In this document: positions 30,197-41,105 of the stretch, in pieces
How the letters are laid out: every line of letters starts with the position of its first letter
Numbering within the stretch: the stretch's first letter is position 1
Position numbers and translations under genes: made by a program
From: Thioalkalivibrio versutus
GTDB lineage: Bacteria > Pseudomonadota > Gammaproteobacteria > Ectothiorhodospirales > Ectothiorhodospiraceae
Direction: 5' to 3'
Assembly (NCBI RefSeq): GCF_001999325.1
Contig: NZ_MVAR01000018.1
Span: forward strand, 62,001 to 126,000
Length of the DNA stretch: 64,000 nt
Notes under the pieces: generated by a model
Database searches by the model: none
What the model saw: the letters and a program-made list of their open reading frames with translations, nothing else
What the model was told of the DNA's origin: nothing

Positions 30197-31465
30197 ATGG
30201 AATTCTCCAGTTTTTCGACTGCCGCAATGGCGTTCCTGGGTGGGGCGTTCATCCTCGCCTTCATCATGGGAGCCGTGGCGAACAAGACCAACTTCTGCAC
30301 CATGGGCGCCGTGTCCGACTGGGTGAACATGGGCGATACCGGACGCATGCGTTCCTGGTTGCTGGCGATTGCCGTGGCCATGCTGGGCGTGGCGATCCTC
30401 GAGTTCTTCGGCGTGCTGAGCGCGGATGGCTCCTTCCCCAACTATCGCATGACCGAATTCCAGTGGGTCGAGCACGCCTTGGGCGGCTTCCTGTTCGGGA
30501 TCGGCATGACCTATGCCTCCGGCTGCGGTAACAAGACCCTGGTGCGCGTGGGCGGCGGCAACATCAAGTCGCTGATGGTACTGATCGTGATCGCGATCAT
30601 CGCCTTCTACATGGTTCGCCCGCTGCCGGGTACCTCCGACACCCTGTACTCCCTGCTGTTCATGGACTGGACCACCGCGCTGGCGATCTCCACCCCGGCG
30701 GGCCAGGATCTGGGCACGCTGGTGGCCGGTGAAGAGAACGGCCTGACCGCGCGCCTGGTGCTGGGTCTCGTGATCGGCGTGCTGCTGCTGGCCCTGATCT
30801 TCAAGGCCGCGGACTTCCGTCGCAGCTTTGACAATATCCTGGGGGGGCTGGTGATCGGTCTGGTGGTGCTGGGCGCCTGGTGGCTGACCAGCAACATCCA
30901 GGTCGATGACGGCATGGACACCTACACCCCGCAAGCCTATGTCTCGGACTGGGACTTCGTGGCGGATGCCGACGCGGGTGAGCGCCCGGCCGAGAGTGCC
31001 CCCTGGGCCAACCAGTCGTTCACCTTCATCAACCCGATGGGACAGAGCTTGCGCTACGTGTCGACCGGCTTCGACAGCACCGTCCTGTACTTCGGCGTGA
31101 TGGCGCTGGCCGGCGTGATCCTGGGTTCCTTCTTCTGGGCCCTGGTCACGCGTGCCTTCCGCTTCGAGTGGTTCGCTTCGGTGCGCGACTTCGTGAACCA
31201 CTTCATCGGCGGGATCCTGATGGGCTTCGGCGGCGTTCTGGCGATGGGCTGCACCATCGGCCAGGGCATCACCGGGATCTCCACGCTGGCCCTGGGCGGC
31301 TTCCTGACGTTCGTCATGATCGTCTTCGGCGCGGCGCTGACCATGAAGATCCAGTACTACAAGATGGTCTACGAAGACGAGGCCAGCTTCGGCAAGGCGC
31401 TGATCACCTCGCTGGTGGACATGAAGCTGCTGCCGGGCGGCATGCGCAAGCTGGAAGCCATCTGA
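30197..31465 (+). CDS. YeeE/YedE family sulfur-compound transporter
   Basis: 422 residues with about ten transmembrane helices in two homologous halves. Each half carries the conserved cysteine region of YeeE/YedE (DUF395) proteins: MTYASGCGNKTLVRVGGGN and LAMGCTIGQGITG. A third Cys occurs near the N-terminus (NKTNFCTMGAV). YeeE takes up thiosulfate through a relay of such cysteines; the substrate here is probably thiosulfate or another reduced sulfur compound, which would suit a sulfur oxidiser. ATG 30197 is preferred over the adjacent GTG 30194 because GAGAGGA is then six bases away. Monocistronic. Confidence 0.85.
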   Translation: MEFSSFSTAAMAFLGGAFILAFIMGAVANKTNFCTMGAVSDWVNMGDTGRMRSWLLAIAVAMLGVAILEFFGVLSADGSFPNYRMTEFQWVEHALGGFLFGIGMTYASGCGNKTLVRVGGGNIKSLMVLIVIAIIAFYMVRPLPGTSDTLYSLLFMDWTTALAISTPAGQDLGTLVAGEENGLTARLVLGLVIGVLLLALIFKAADFRRSFDNILGGLVIGLVVLGAWWLTSNIQVDDGMDTYTPQAYVSDWDFVADADAGERPAESAPWANQSFTFINPMGQSLRYVSTGFDSTVLYFGVMALAGVILGSFFWALVTRAFRFEWFASVRDFVNHFIGGILMGFGGVLAMGCTIGQGITGISTLALGGFLTFVMIVFGAALTMKIQYYKMVYEDEASFGKALITSLVDMKLLPGGMRKLEAI

Positions 31466-31488
31466 TGGCATAGCGACGGGGGCGCGTC

Positions 31489-31516
31489 TTGCGTTTTCCC
31501 CGTCGCGCCGTAAACT
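31489..31516 (+). promoter_or_regulatory. Probable tRNA-Lys promoter
   Basis: TTGCGT (31489-31494) and TAAACT (31511-31516) are 16 bases apart; transcription would begin about 80 bases before the tRNA. A short hairpin AGGCCCGG/CCCGGGCCT follows in the leader. Confidence 0.5.
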
Positions 31517-31604
31517 ACGCGGCACTGGAGGCCCGGCGATCCCGGGCCTTCGACTTTGCAACGGCCAGGGCGATCCAGATGTTCGCTCCGGGCCGAACCG
31601 AAAA

Positions 31605-31680
31605 GGGTCGTTAGCTCAGTTGGTAGAGCAGTTGGCTTTTAACCAATTGGTCGTAGGTTCGAATCCTACACGACCCACCA
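31605..31680 (+). tRNA. tRNA-Lys (anticodon TTT)
   Basis: 76 bases with the CCA end encoded. Acceptor arms GGGTCGT and ACGACCC pair fully; D-loop AGCTCAGTTGGTAGAGC; seven-base anticodon loop CTTTTAA; T-loop GGTTCGAATCC. Reads AAA and AAG. Confidence 0.98.
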
Positions 31681-31705
31681 TTTTCTCCGGTCCCCGCACC
31701 GGCAC

Positions 31706-31734
31706 AAGGGCCCGTCTATACGGGCTCTTTGTGT
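31706..31734 (+). terminator. Terminator after tRNA-Lys
   Basis: A ten-bp stem with one mismatch (AAGGGCCCGT at 31706-31715, ACGGGCTCTT at 31720-31729) and a four-base loop is followed by TGTGTTTG. Confidence 0.65.
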
Positions 31735-31753
31735 TTGTGGGTGGGGAACACGC

Positions 31754-31759
31754 TAGAAT
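31754..31759 (+). promoter_or_regulatory. Possible -10 box for tRNA-Leu
   Basis: TAGAAT lies 43 bases before the tRNA start. The only -35 candidate, TTGTGT at 31729-31734, is 19 bases upstream, so the pair is weak. Confidence 0.35.
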
Positions 31760-31802
31760 GCGCGGCTAACGCGCGAACGCAACAAGAGTTTTCTGCAAGA
31801 TC

Positions 31803-31889
31803 GCGAAAGTGGCGGAACTGGTAGACGCGCTGGGTTTAGGTCCCAGTGGGGTAAAACCCGTGAGAGTTCGAGTCTCTCCTTTCGCACCA
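31803..31889 (+). tRNA. tRNA-Leu (anticodon TAG)
   Basis: 87 bases with encoded CCA and a long variable arm (GGGGTAAAACCC region), typical of class II leucine tRNA. Acceptor arms GCGAAAG and CTTTCGC pair; anticodon stem CTGGG/CCCAG with loop TTTAGGT; T-arm GAGAGTTCGAGTCTCTC. Reads CUA and CUG. Confidence 0.97.
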
Positions 31890-31971
31890 CTGTCTGCATT
31901 CCGACCAGCCATGAAGGTTACCACTGCGATCGGCAGGGATGACCGATTACCGAACTATGACGAGGCCCTCC

Positions 31972-33279
31972 ATGCAAGTTTCTGTTGAAGCCACCGGCAA
32001 CCTGGAACGCAAGATGACCATCCAGGTCCCCTCCGAGCGGATCGATACCGAGGTCGACAATCGCCTAAAGTCCCTCGCCAAAAGGGTCAAGCTGGACGGC
32101 TTCCGCCCGGGCAAGGTCCCGCTGAAGGTCGTGCGCCAGCGCTACGGCTCCGGGGTGTACCAGGAGGTGATGAGCGAGGTCCTGCAGGAAAGCTACCGCG
32201 AGGCGGTGCAGCAGGAGGGCCTGGAGCCGGCCGGTAACCCGAGCATCGAGCCGACCAATCTGGAAGGCGACGACGCGATCGAGTTCACCGCCAGCTTTCA
32301 GGTGTTCCCGGAAGTGGCCGTGGCTGACTTCAGCGGCGTCGAGATCGAACGCCCGGTGGCCGAGGTCGGGGACGAGGACATCGATCGCGTGATCGACTCC
32401 CTGCGCGAGCAGAACAAGGAGTGGGCCGAGGTCAAGCGCAAGGCCAAGAAAGGCGACCGGGTGACGCTGGACTTCGTCGGCAGCCTGAACGGCGAGGAGT
32501 TCGAGGGCGGCAAGGCCGAAGACTTCCAGATCGAGCTCGGCGCCGGGCGCCTGATCGAGGGCTTCGAGAAGCAGCTCACGGGCGTGAAGGCCGGCGAGGA
32601 GCCGACCATTGATGTGACCTTCCCCGATGACTACCCGGCGGAGAACCTGAAGGGCCAGACCGCGCAGTTCGCGCTGACCATCAAGCAGGTCGAGGGGCCG
32701 AAGCTGCCGGAGGTGGATGAGGAGTTCGCCAAGAAATTCGGGATCGAGGACGGCTCGGTCGAGAAACTTCGCGCCGATGTGCGGTCCAATATGGAGCGGG
32801 AACTGCGCCAGGCCCTGAAGGGCCGGGTCAAGCAGCAGGTACTGGAGGCCGTGGTCGACAAGCACGACTTCGATCTTCCGGATGCCCTGGTGAAGTCGGA
32901 GGTCAACCGCCTGCGCGAAGAGGCCGAGAAGCGCTTCGGCGGCGCCGAGCAGACGCAGCCGCTGCCGGACAGCCTGTTCGAGGAAGAGGCGAAGCGTCGC
33001 GTGCGTCTGGGTCTGGCGCTGCGTGCCATCATCGAACAGAAGGGGTTCGAGGTGGACGCCGAGCGGGTCGAACGCGATCTCGAGGAGATGGCGGCGACCT
33101 ACGAGGATCCGGAAGAGGTGAAGCAGTATTACCGCTCCAATCCCCAGGCGAAGAGCAACCTGGAGTCACTGGTGCTGGAAGATCAGGTGGTTGACTGGGT
33201 GCTCGAGCAGGGCAAGGTCACCGAGAAGGAAACCAGCTTCCAGGACGTGATGAATCCGAACAAGGAGTCGACTGAATGA
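31972..33279 (+). CDS. tig: Trigger factor
   Basis: 435 residues. N-terminal ribosome-binding domain with the GFRPGKVP signature that docks on L23, a central FKBP-type prolyl isomerase domain ([30 protein letters not shown]), and the C-terminal helical chaperone arms. It is the first chaperone met by nascent chains. ATG 31972 was chosen from alignment (MQVSVEATG) with GAGG six bases upstream; in-frame ATGs at 31939 and 31957 would add 11 or 5 residues. Overlaps clpP by four bases. Confidence 0.95.
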   Translation: MQVSVEATGNLERKMTIQVPSERIDTEVDNRLKSLAKRVKLDGFRPGKVPLKVVRQRYGSGVYQEVMSEVLQESYREAVQQEGLEPAGNPSIEPTNLEGDDAIEFTASFQVFPEVAVADFSGVEIERPVAEVGDEDIDRVIDSLREQNKEWAEVKRKAKKGDRVTLDFVGSLNGEEFEGGKAEDFQIELGAGRLIEGFEKQLTGVKAGEEPTIDVTFPDDYPAENLKGQTAQFALTIKQVEGPKLPEVDEEFAKKFGIEDGSVEKLRADVRSNMERELRQALKGRVKQQVLEAVVDKHDFDLPDALVKSEVNRLREEAEKRFGGAEQTQPLPDSLFEEEAKRRVRLGLALRAIIEQKGFEVDAERVERDLEEMAATYEDPEEVKQYYRSNPQAKSNLESLVLEDQVVDWVLEQGKVTEKETSFQDVMNPNKESTE

Positions 33280-33917
33280 GCCACGATATGGCCGACCAGG
33301 GCGCACAACACGCCCAGGGGCTGAACCTGGTACCGATGGTGGTCGAGCAGACCGCCCGCGGCGAGCGCGCCTACGACATCTACTCCCGCCTGCTGAAGGA
33401 TCGAGTGATCTTCTGCGTGGGTCCGGTCGAGGACTATATGGCCAACGTGATCGTGGCCCAGCTGCTGTTCCTCGAGTCGGAAAACCCGGACAAGGAAATC
33501 AGCCTGTACATCAACTCTCCGGGTGGCGCGGTGACCGCCGGCATGGCGATCTACGACACCATGCAGTTCATCAAGCCCGAGGTCAGCACCCTGTGTGTCG
33601 GCCAGGCGGCCAGCATGGGCGCGTTGCTGCTGGCGGGCGGTGCCGCCGGCAAGCGGCATGCCCTGCCGCATTCGCGCGTGATGATCCATCAGCCGCTGGG
33701 CGGCTTCCAGGGCCAGGCCTCGGATATCGACATCCACGCTCGCGAGATCCTGAAGATCCGCGATGAGCTGAACCGCGTGCTGGCCCATCATACCGGCCAG
33801 TCGATCGACAAGATCGCGGAGGACACCGATCGTGACCGTTTCCTGACCGCGGTCGACGCGAAGGAATATGGCCTGATCGACCACGTGCTGACCCATCGCG
33901 ACTCCGCGAGCGATTGA
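33276..33917 (+). CDS. clpP: ATP-dependent Clp protease proteolytic subunit
   Basis: 213 residues. Catalytic triad Ser in [11 protein letters not shown] (about 113), His in MIHQPLGG (about 138) and Asp in the TDRDRF region. The N-terminus probably includes a short propeptide before [10 protein letters not shown]. It forms tetradecameric chambers fed by ClpX or ClpA. Start overlaps the tig stop (ATGA), so the two are translationally coupled. Confidence 0.97.
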   Translation: MSHDMADQGAQHAQGLNLVPMVVEQTARGERAYDIYSRLLKDRVIFCVGPVEDYMANVIVAQLLFLESENPDKEISLYINSPGGAVTAGMAIYDTMQFIKPEVSTLCVGQAASMGALLLAGGAAGKRHALPHSRVMIHQPLGGFQGQASDIDIHAREILKIRDELNRVLAHHTGQSIDKIAEDTDRDRFLTAVDAKEYGLIDHVLTHRDSASD

Positions 33918-33935
33918 GTCCGCGTTGTTCGCAAG

Positions 33936-33967
33936 CCCGCCCCCGAGCACCGTTTCGGGGCGGGGGC
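33936..33967 (+). terminator. Imperfect GC hairpin after clpP
   Basis: CCCGCCCCCGA (33936-33946) and TCGGGGCGGGGGC (33955-33967) pair with a bulge. No T-run follows, so it is a weak or partial terminator between clpP and clpX. Confidence 0.4.
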
Positions 33968-34059
33968 GTCAATACCGGACTTCCGCTTGGCTCGTTTGCA
34001 ACTGCCAGGCAAACGGGGCATGTTCTGAAGAACACTGAAATCGCAACCGAGGCAAACGG

Positions 34060-35340
34060 ATGAGCGACGAAACCACCCCCCCCGCCGACGGCAAGCTCCT
34101 GTACTGTTCTTTCTGCGGAAAGAGCCAGCACGAGGTGCGCAAGCTGATCGCCGGGCCATCCGTATTCATCTGCGACGAGTGCGTCGAGCTGTGCAACGAC
34201 ATCATCCGTGAGGAGATGCAGGAAGTGGGTCACGCCGAGCGTGATTCCCTGCCGACCCCGCACGAGATCCGCGCGATCCTCGACGACTACGTGATCGGCC
34301 AGAACTCCGCGAAGAAGATCCTCTCGGTCGCGGTTTACAACCATTACAAGCGCCTGCAGGCCCGGGCCGGCAAGGACGATGTCGAGCTGTCCAAGTCGAA
34401 CATCATGCTCATCGGACCGACCGGCTCCGGCAAGACGCTGCTGGCCGAGACCCTGGCGCGGGTGCTGAATGTCCCGTTCACCATCGCCGATGCCACCACG
34501 CTGACCGAGGCCGGCTACGTGGGCGAGGATGTCGAGAACATCATCCAGAAGCTGTTGCAGAAGTGCGACTACGACGTCGAGAAGGCCGAGAACGGCATTG
34601 TCTACATCGACGAGATCGACAAGGTCTCGCGCAAGTCGGACAACCCGTCCATCACCCGTGACGTCTCGGGCGAGGGCGTGCAGCAGGCCCTGCTGAAGCT
34701 GATCGAGGGCACCACCGCCTCGGTGCCGCCGCAGGGCGGGCGCAAGCACCCGCAGCAGGAATTCCTGCAGGTCGATACCAGCAATATCCTGTTCATCTGT
34801 GGCGGTGCTTTCTCCGGGCTGGAGAAGGTGATCCAGCAGCGCGCCGAGAAGGGCGGGATCGGCTTTGGCGCCGAGCTGCGCACCACCGAGGCGGCCAAGT
34901 CCGGTGGCCAGTGGTTGAAGCAGCTGGAGGCCGATGACCTGGTGCGCTATGGCCTGATCCCCGAGTTCGTCGGCCGTCTGCCGGTGCAGGCGACGCTGGA
35001 CGAGCTGGACGAGGACGCACTGATCACGATCCTGACCCAGCCGAAGAACGCCCTGATCAAGCAGTATGCGCGTCTGTTCGAGATGGAGGGCGTGGAGCTC
35101 GAGTTCCGCGACGATGCCCTGTCCGCGATCGCCCACAAGGCGATGGCCCGCAAGACCGGTGCGCGCGGTCTGCGCACCATCATGGAGAACATCCTGCTCG
35201 ACACCATGTACGAGCTGCCTTCCATGGAGGGGGTCAGCAAGGTGGTGATCGACGAGGCGGTGATCCGTGGCGATGCCGAGCCGTACCTGGTCTACGAGAA
35301 CGACTCGTTCGCCAAGAAGCAGGCTGCCGCGGATTCCTGA
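34060..35340 (+). CDS. clpX: Clp protease ATPase ClpX
   Basis: 426 residues. N-terminal zinc-binding dimer domain (YCSFCGK and CDECVELC), AAA+ module with Walker [12 protein letters not shown] and Walker [11 protein letters not shown], pore loop GYVGEDVE and the ClpP-docking loop region around IGFG. It unfolds tagged substrates and feeds ClpP. GAGGC lies upstream of the ATG. A perfect 14-base palindrome (34021-34034, TGTTCTGAAGAACA) 25 bases before the start might be an operator. Confidence 0.97.
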   Translation: MSDETTPPADGKLLYCSFCGKSQHEVRKLIAGPSVFICDECVELCNDIIREEMQEVGHAERDSLPTPHEIRAILDDYVIGQNSAKKILSVAVYNHYKRLQARAGKDDVELSKSNIMLIGPTGSGKTLLAETLARVLNVPFTIADATTLTEAGYVGEDVENIIQKLLQKCDYDVEKAENGIVYIDEIDKVSRKSDNPSITRDVSGEGVQQALLKLIEGTTASVPPQGGRKHPQQEFLQVDTSNILFICGGAFSGLEKVIQQRAEKGGIGFGAELRTTEAAKSGGQWLKQLEADDLVRYGLIPEFVGRLPVQATLDELDEDALITILTQPKNALIKQYARLFEMEGVELEFRDDALSAIAHKAMARKTGARGLRTIMENILLDTMYELPSMEGVSKVVIDEAVIRGDAEPYLVYENDSFAKKQAAADS

Positions 35341-35351
35341 GCGGAAGTGTC

Positions 35352-35387
35352 GCGGCGCCCTTGAAACGGGCGCCGCCGCCCCCACTT
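35352..35387 (+). promoter_or_regulatory. Probable sigma-32 heat-shock promoter of lon, over a hairpin
   Basis: CTTGAAA (35360-35366) and CCCCACTT (35380-35387) are 13 bases apart, matching the sigma-32 consensus CTTGAAA-N13/14-CCCCATNT. Transcription would begin about 30 bases before the lon ATG. The -35 box lies in the loop of a perfect nine-bp hairpin (GCGGCGCCC at 35352-35360, GGGCGCCGC at 35368-35376) after clpX; no T-run follows. Confidence 0.7.
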
Positions 35388-35422
35388 CCTCCTGTACATT
35401 CGTCCAGCCCTTAGGGGGCAAC

Positions 35423-37888
<2,466 letters not shown>

Positions 37889-37906
37889 GCATCTGTAATT
37901 GGTGCG

Positions 37907-37946
37907 AAACCGCGGCCGCTGGATTCATCGGCGCCCGCGGTTTTTT
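37907..37946 (+). terminator. Rho-independent terminator of lon
   Basis: AAACCGCGG (37907-37915) pairs with CCGCGGTTT (37935-37943), with inner GC pairing, followed by a run of six T. Confidence 0.8.
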
Positions 37947-37990
37947 GTGTGTTGGTTCAAGCCGGCCCGAGGGCCCCGCCGGGCGGGCGT

Positions 37991-38020
37991 TTGACACTTT
38001 TTCGGGGGGCTTGCTATAAC
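37991..38020 (+). promoter_or_regulatory. Sigma-70 promoter of hupB
   Basis: TTGACA (37991-37996, perfect -35) and TATAAC (38015-38020) with an 18-base spacer. It predicts a leader of about 120 bases before the hupB ATG, containing a short hairpin GGGGCC/GGTCCCC near 38060-38082. Confidence 0.75.
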
Positions 38021-38148
38021 CCCATGCGCATCATCTGATTTCGTGCCGAGGGCAGTCGCGGGGCCATGGAGAAAAGGTCCCCGGCTGGTGTAAGCTAGGC
38101 CCCGTCCGGCAGAAAGCCTGAGTCACCACTGAGATAAGGAAGCGCTTC

Positions 38149-38421
38149 ATGAATAAATCCGAATTGATCGACGCGATCGCGGCGGAAGCCGATGTTCCCA
38201 AGGCCCAGGCCGGCAACATCGTGGATGCCTTGGTGAGTGTGGTCGGCGATACCCTCGCCAAGGGTGACCAGGTCTCCCTCGTGGGCTTTGGTACCTTCCT
38301 GGTGCGCGAGCGCGAAGCCCGCACCGGCCGTAACCCGCGTACCGGTGAGAGCATTCAGATTGCCGCGTCGAAAACGCCTTCGTTCAAGGCTGGTAAAGCG
38401 CTCAAGGATCGAGTAAACTAG
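38149..38421 (+). CDS. hupB: DNA-binding protein HU-beta
   Basis: 90 residues, complete. N-terminal helix-turn-helix dimer core and the beta-arm region with [22 protein letters not shown], containing the conserved RNP that intercalates at DNA kinks. A nucleoid-bending protein. AAGGA lies ten bases upstream of the ATG. Only 11 bases separate its stop from tRNA-Val, so the tRNAs probably share its transcript. Confidence 0.97.
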   Translation: MNKSELIDAIAAEADVPKAQAGNIVDALVSVVGDTLAKGDQVSLVGFGTFLVREREARTGRNPRTGESIQIAASKTPSFKAGKALKDRVN

Positions 38422-38432
38422 CGCGCTTTATG

Positions 38433-38508
38433 GGGTGCTTAGCTCAGTTGGTAGAGCGTCGCCTTTACACGGCGAATGTCGGCGGTTCGAACCCGTCAGC
38501 ACCCACCA
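38433..38508 (+). tRNA. tRNA-Val (anticodon TAC)
   Basis: 76 bases with encoded CCA. Acceptor arms GGGTGCT and AGCACCC; anticodon stem TCGCC/GGCGA with loop TTTACAC; T-loop GGTTCGAACCC. Reads GUA, GUG and GUU. Confidence 0.97.
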
Positions 38509-38544
38509 AGTGCAACCCTGACCCTGGTTGCGCTGCACGAATAC

Positions 38545-38621
38545 GGAGCGGTAGTTCAGCTGGTTAGAATACCGGCCTGTCACGCCGGGGGTCGCGGGTT
38601 CGAGTCCCGTCCGCTCCGCCA
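38545..38621 (+). tRNA. tRNA-Asp (anticodon GTC)
   Basis: 77 bases with encoded CCA. Acceptor arms GGAGCGG and CCGCTCC; anticodon stem CCGGC/GCCGG with loop CTGTCAC; T-loop GGTTCGAGTCC. Reads GAU and GAC. Confidence 0.98.
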
Positions 38622-38627
38622 TCTTTG

Positions 38628-38659
38628 AGAAAGGCGCCCTTGTGGCGCCTTTTTCTTTG
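38628..38659 (+). terminator. Terminator of the hupB-tRNA transcript
   Basis: AAGAAAGGCGCC-type stem: AAAGGCGCC (38630-38638) pairs with GGCGCCTTT (38644-38652) and is followed by TTCTTTG. Confidence 0.8.
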
Positions 38660-39095
38660 TTGGCTACCACGGAGCGCTCGAAGCCACGTCTTTGGGCCAG
38701 ACCAAGGTCCACAGTAGTCGATCGGAACGTGGGAAGGGCGGAACAAAGCCCGAGAGGCATTTCCGGGAGTCCGGGGCCGGGCACTGTCATCGCGCGAGCG
38801 CATCGAATGCGAGGTCCGATCCTCCGGGCCGACGGCTCCGAGGTATGTCCCCAGCGATCGGCGCCGGCACGAGAGTGCGCAAGGCTTCATGCGAGGAGAC
38901 CAGTCCAGTTTCGCCCCGCCTCCCATCGAGTCTTCTGATCTTCCGGTAGACGCTCTTGGTCGGGCCCTTCTTCTTGCCAGCGCGCGCTGCGTGGCAGACA
39001 CCCGAGCCCAGGCGCAGACGCGCGCGGGCGTGCCTGCTACCATCGGCCGCTGATTCCCGTTTTCCTCCTAATTGCCGGAGTGAGCAGAGACCATC
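38660..39095. other. Intergenic region before ppiD, no gene seen
   Basis: About 435 bases without a credible gene. It starts with a fragment of the ACCACGGAG-type repeat (GGCTACCACGGAGCGCTCGA). Reading frames through it are arginine/proline-rich and lack a ribosome binding site; the antisense ones run into the tRNA-Asp complement. The last 40 bases before ppiD are AT-richer (TTTTCCTCCTAATTGCC) and may hold its promoter. Being next to a tRNA, it could be a degraded insertion, but I see no integrase or repeat of the tRNA end. Confidence 0.5.
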
Positions 39096-40985
39096 ATGTT
39101 GCAAGCGATTCGTGACCGGGCGAGCGGCTGGCTCGCCTATGTGATCATTGGCCTGATCACCATCCCCTTTGCCCTGTGGGGCCTGGGCGAGTATTTCGGC
39201 GGGGCGGGCCCGCTGGTCGCCGCCGAGGTGAACGGCACGGATATCGCGGTGCGCGACGTGCACCAGGAGGCCCGCGCCCAGCGCGACGAGATGGCGCGCA
39301 TGTTTGGCGGCGAGATCCCGGATGACGTCCTGGACGAGCAGGGCATCCGCCTGCAGGCGATGGAGACCCTGATCCGCCAGGAACTGCTGCGCCAGGCGGC
39401 CGATTCCGCCGGCTTCAAGGCGGCGGGCGACAGCGTGTTGCGCGAGATCCGCGGCATGCCGGTGTTTCAGGAGGAGGGCCGCTTCAGCCGCGAACGCTAC
39501 AGCCAGTTGTTGAATGCCCAGCGCATCAGCCCGGCCGACTTCGAGCAGGACATCGCCCGCAGTATTGTGATGTCGCAAATTCAGCGTGGCATCCAGGCCA
39601 CGGGCGTGGTGCCGGAAGCCCTGGTGGAGGATTACAGCCGCCTGCGCAACCAGACGCGGGTTGCGAGCTGGAAGGTCTTCGCCGCAGACGACTTTGATCG
39701 TCCGGATGTGGTGGATGACGACGCGATCCGCGACTACTACGACGCCAATCCGGAAGACTTCACGACCACGGAACGGGTGCGGGTGAGCTATCTGCGCCTG
39801 GACCCGGAAGGCCTGGAGGCCGGGGTCGATGTCACCGAGGATCAGGTGCGCGAACACTACCGGGTCAATCGCAGTCGCTACGAAGAGCCGGAACTGCGCG
39901 AGGTGCGCCAGATCCGCATCCAGGATACCGACGAGGATGGCGAGGCGCGTATCCGTGAACTGCGTAGTCGCCTGGATGATGGCGAGGACTTCGGCGACCT
40001 GGCGGAGGAATACTCCGAAGACAGCCTGACGGCCGACCGTGGTGGCAGCCTGGGCGAGGTCGCCCGGGGCGATCTGGATTCCACCCTGGAGACCGTCATT
40101 TTCACCCTGCCGAAGGACCTCATCAGTCAGCCGGTACGAACGGATCGTGGCTGGTTCATCCTTGAGGTGACCGCGATCCAGGAATCCCGGGCGCAGCCGT
40201 TCGAAGAGGTGCGCGAGGAGGTCGAGCAGGATCTGCGCGACCGGACGGCCGAACAGCTGCAGATCGACGCTCTGGACGACCTGATGGCACTGGCAATCGA
40301 GTTTCCGGACACTCTGGAGCCGGCCGCCGACGCAACGGGCCTGGAGGTCCAGACCAGCGACTGGTTCTCCCGCGGCTCGGGCGATGGCATCGCCCGCCAT
40401 CGTTCCATCCGCGATGCGGCGTTTGACCCGCGGGTACTGGAAGACGGCAACAACAGCGAGGCGATCGACCTGCAGGACCGTTCCACCGTGATCCTGCGTG
40501 TCGATGAGCACGAGCCGGCCGAGGTGCGCCCGCTGGCGGAGGTGGAGGACGAGATCCGCGAGCGCCTGCAGCGTCAGGCCGCCGCGGATGCCGCGCGTGA
40601 GGCGGGAGAGGCCCTGATCGAGCAACTGCGCGAAGCCGATGACTGGACCGCCGAGGCCGTGGAGAACGGAGAATGGAGTCGGTCGGTCGAGATCACCCGT
40701 GAACGGACGGGCGATCTGCCAACCGGGTTGCAGGACCACCTGTTCCGGCTGCCGGCGCCAGGCGAGGGCGCGGTGGAGATTGCCGGCGCCCGGGTCGGGG
40801 ATGGTGACTTCGCGGTGACCGTGCTGGAAGCCGTACGCATGGGCGAGGACGCAGTGGATGCCGCGGCGCGCCAGCAGGCGCGCGACCAGATTGGCAACGC
40901 CTACGGGAGTGCCGAATTCCGGTCCTATCTCGCATGGCTGGAAGAGCAGGCGGAGATCAAGCGCTTCCCCGACGCGCTGGACTAG
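39096..40985 (+). CDS. ppiD: Periplasmic chaperone/foldase PpiD (SurA N-terminal and parvulin domains)
   Basis: 629 residues. N-terminal membrane anchor (LAYVIIGLITIPFALWGLGEYF), SurA-like chaperone domain with the early NGTDIAVRDV strand, a parvulin-type domain (residues about 250-350: VRQIRIQDTDEDGEARI, GDLAEEYSEDS, GGSLGEV) and a C-terminal helical part. PpiD sits at the SecYEG exit and helps secreted proteins fold. The order lon-hupB-ppiD is the classical proteobacterial one, here with two tRNAs inserted. Confidence 0.94.
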   Translation: MLQAIRDRASGWLAYVIIGLITIPFALWGLGEYFGGAGPLVAAEVNGTDIAVRDVHQEARAQRDEMARMFGGEIPDDVLDEQGIRLQAMETLIRQELLRQAADSAGFKAAGDSVLREIRGMPVFQEEGRFSRERYSQLLNAQRISPADFEQDIARSIVMSQIQRGIQATGVVPEALVEDYSRLRNQTRVASWKVFAADDFDRPDVVDDDAIRDYYDANPEDFTTTERVRVSYLRLDPEGLEAGVDVTEDQVREHYRVNRSRYEEPELREVRQIRIQDTDEDGEARIRELRSRLDDGEDFGDLAEEYSEDSLTADRGGSLGEVARGDLDSTLETVIFTLPKDLISQPVRTDRGWFILEVTAIQESRAQPFEEVREEVEQDLRDRTAEQLQIDALDDLMALAIEFPDTLEPAADATGLEVQTSDWFSRGSGDGIARHRSIRDAAFDPRVLEDGNNSEAIDLQDRSTVILRVDEHEPAEVRPLAEVEDEIRERLQRQAAADAAREAGEALIEQLREADDWTAEAVENGEWSRSVEITRERTGDLPTGLQDHLFRLPAPGEGAVEIAGARVGDGDFAVTVLEAVRMGEDAVDAAARQQARDQIGNAYGSAEFRSYLAWLEEQAEIKRFPDALD

Positions 40986-41030
40986 TCGCCGCAGAACCGT
41001 GAGGGGGCGCTTGGTGCGCTCCCGACCACG

Positions 41031-41068
41031 AAAAAGCCCGGCCCGCTTGCGCGGTGCCGGGCTTTTTT
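41031..41068. terminator. Bidirectional terminator between ppiD and fabI
   Basis: AAAAAGCCCGGC (41031-41042) and GCCGGGCTTTTT (41056-41067) form a 12-bp stem with a nested CCGC/GCGG; A-run and T-run on the two sides serve both convergent genes. Confidence 0.9.
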
Positions 41069-41070
41069 CT

Positions 41071-41094
41071 GGTACCCGGGATCGCCCGGGTACC
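41071..41094. other. Second perfect hairpin downstream of fabI
   Basis: GGTACCCGGG and CCCGGGTACC (10 bp) with an ATCG loop, two bases from the bidirectional terminator and 12 bases from the fabI stop. It may stabilise the fabI 3' end. Confidence 0.5.
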
Positions 41095-41105
41095 GCAGGG
41101 TCGCC

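Noticed and set aside
31605-31889. Genomic island attachment at the tRNA-Lys or tRNA-Leu genes
   Set aside because: No integrase, no repeated tRNA 3' end and uninterrupted housekeeping genes follow.
34021-34034. LexA box before clpX
   Set aside because: The palindrome TGTTCTGAAGAACA does not match the gammaproteobacterial CTGT-N8-ACAG consensus; kept only as an unassigned palindrome.
38428-39043. Minus-strand reading frames overlapping tRNA-Val and tRNA-Asp, with strings such as GTRTRDPRRDRP
   Set aside because: These are the well-known spurious proteins produced by translating the complement of tRNA genes; they lack ribosome binding sites and any domain.
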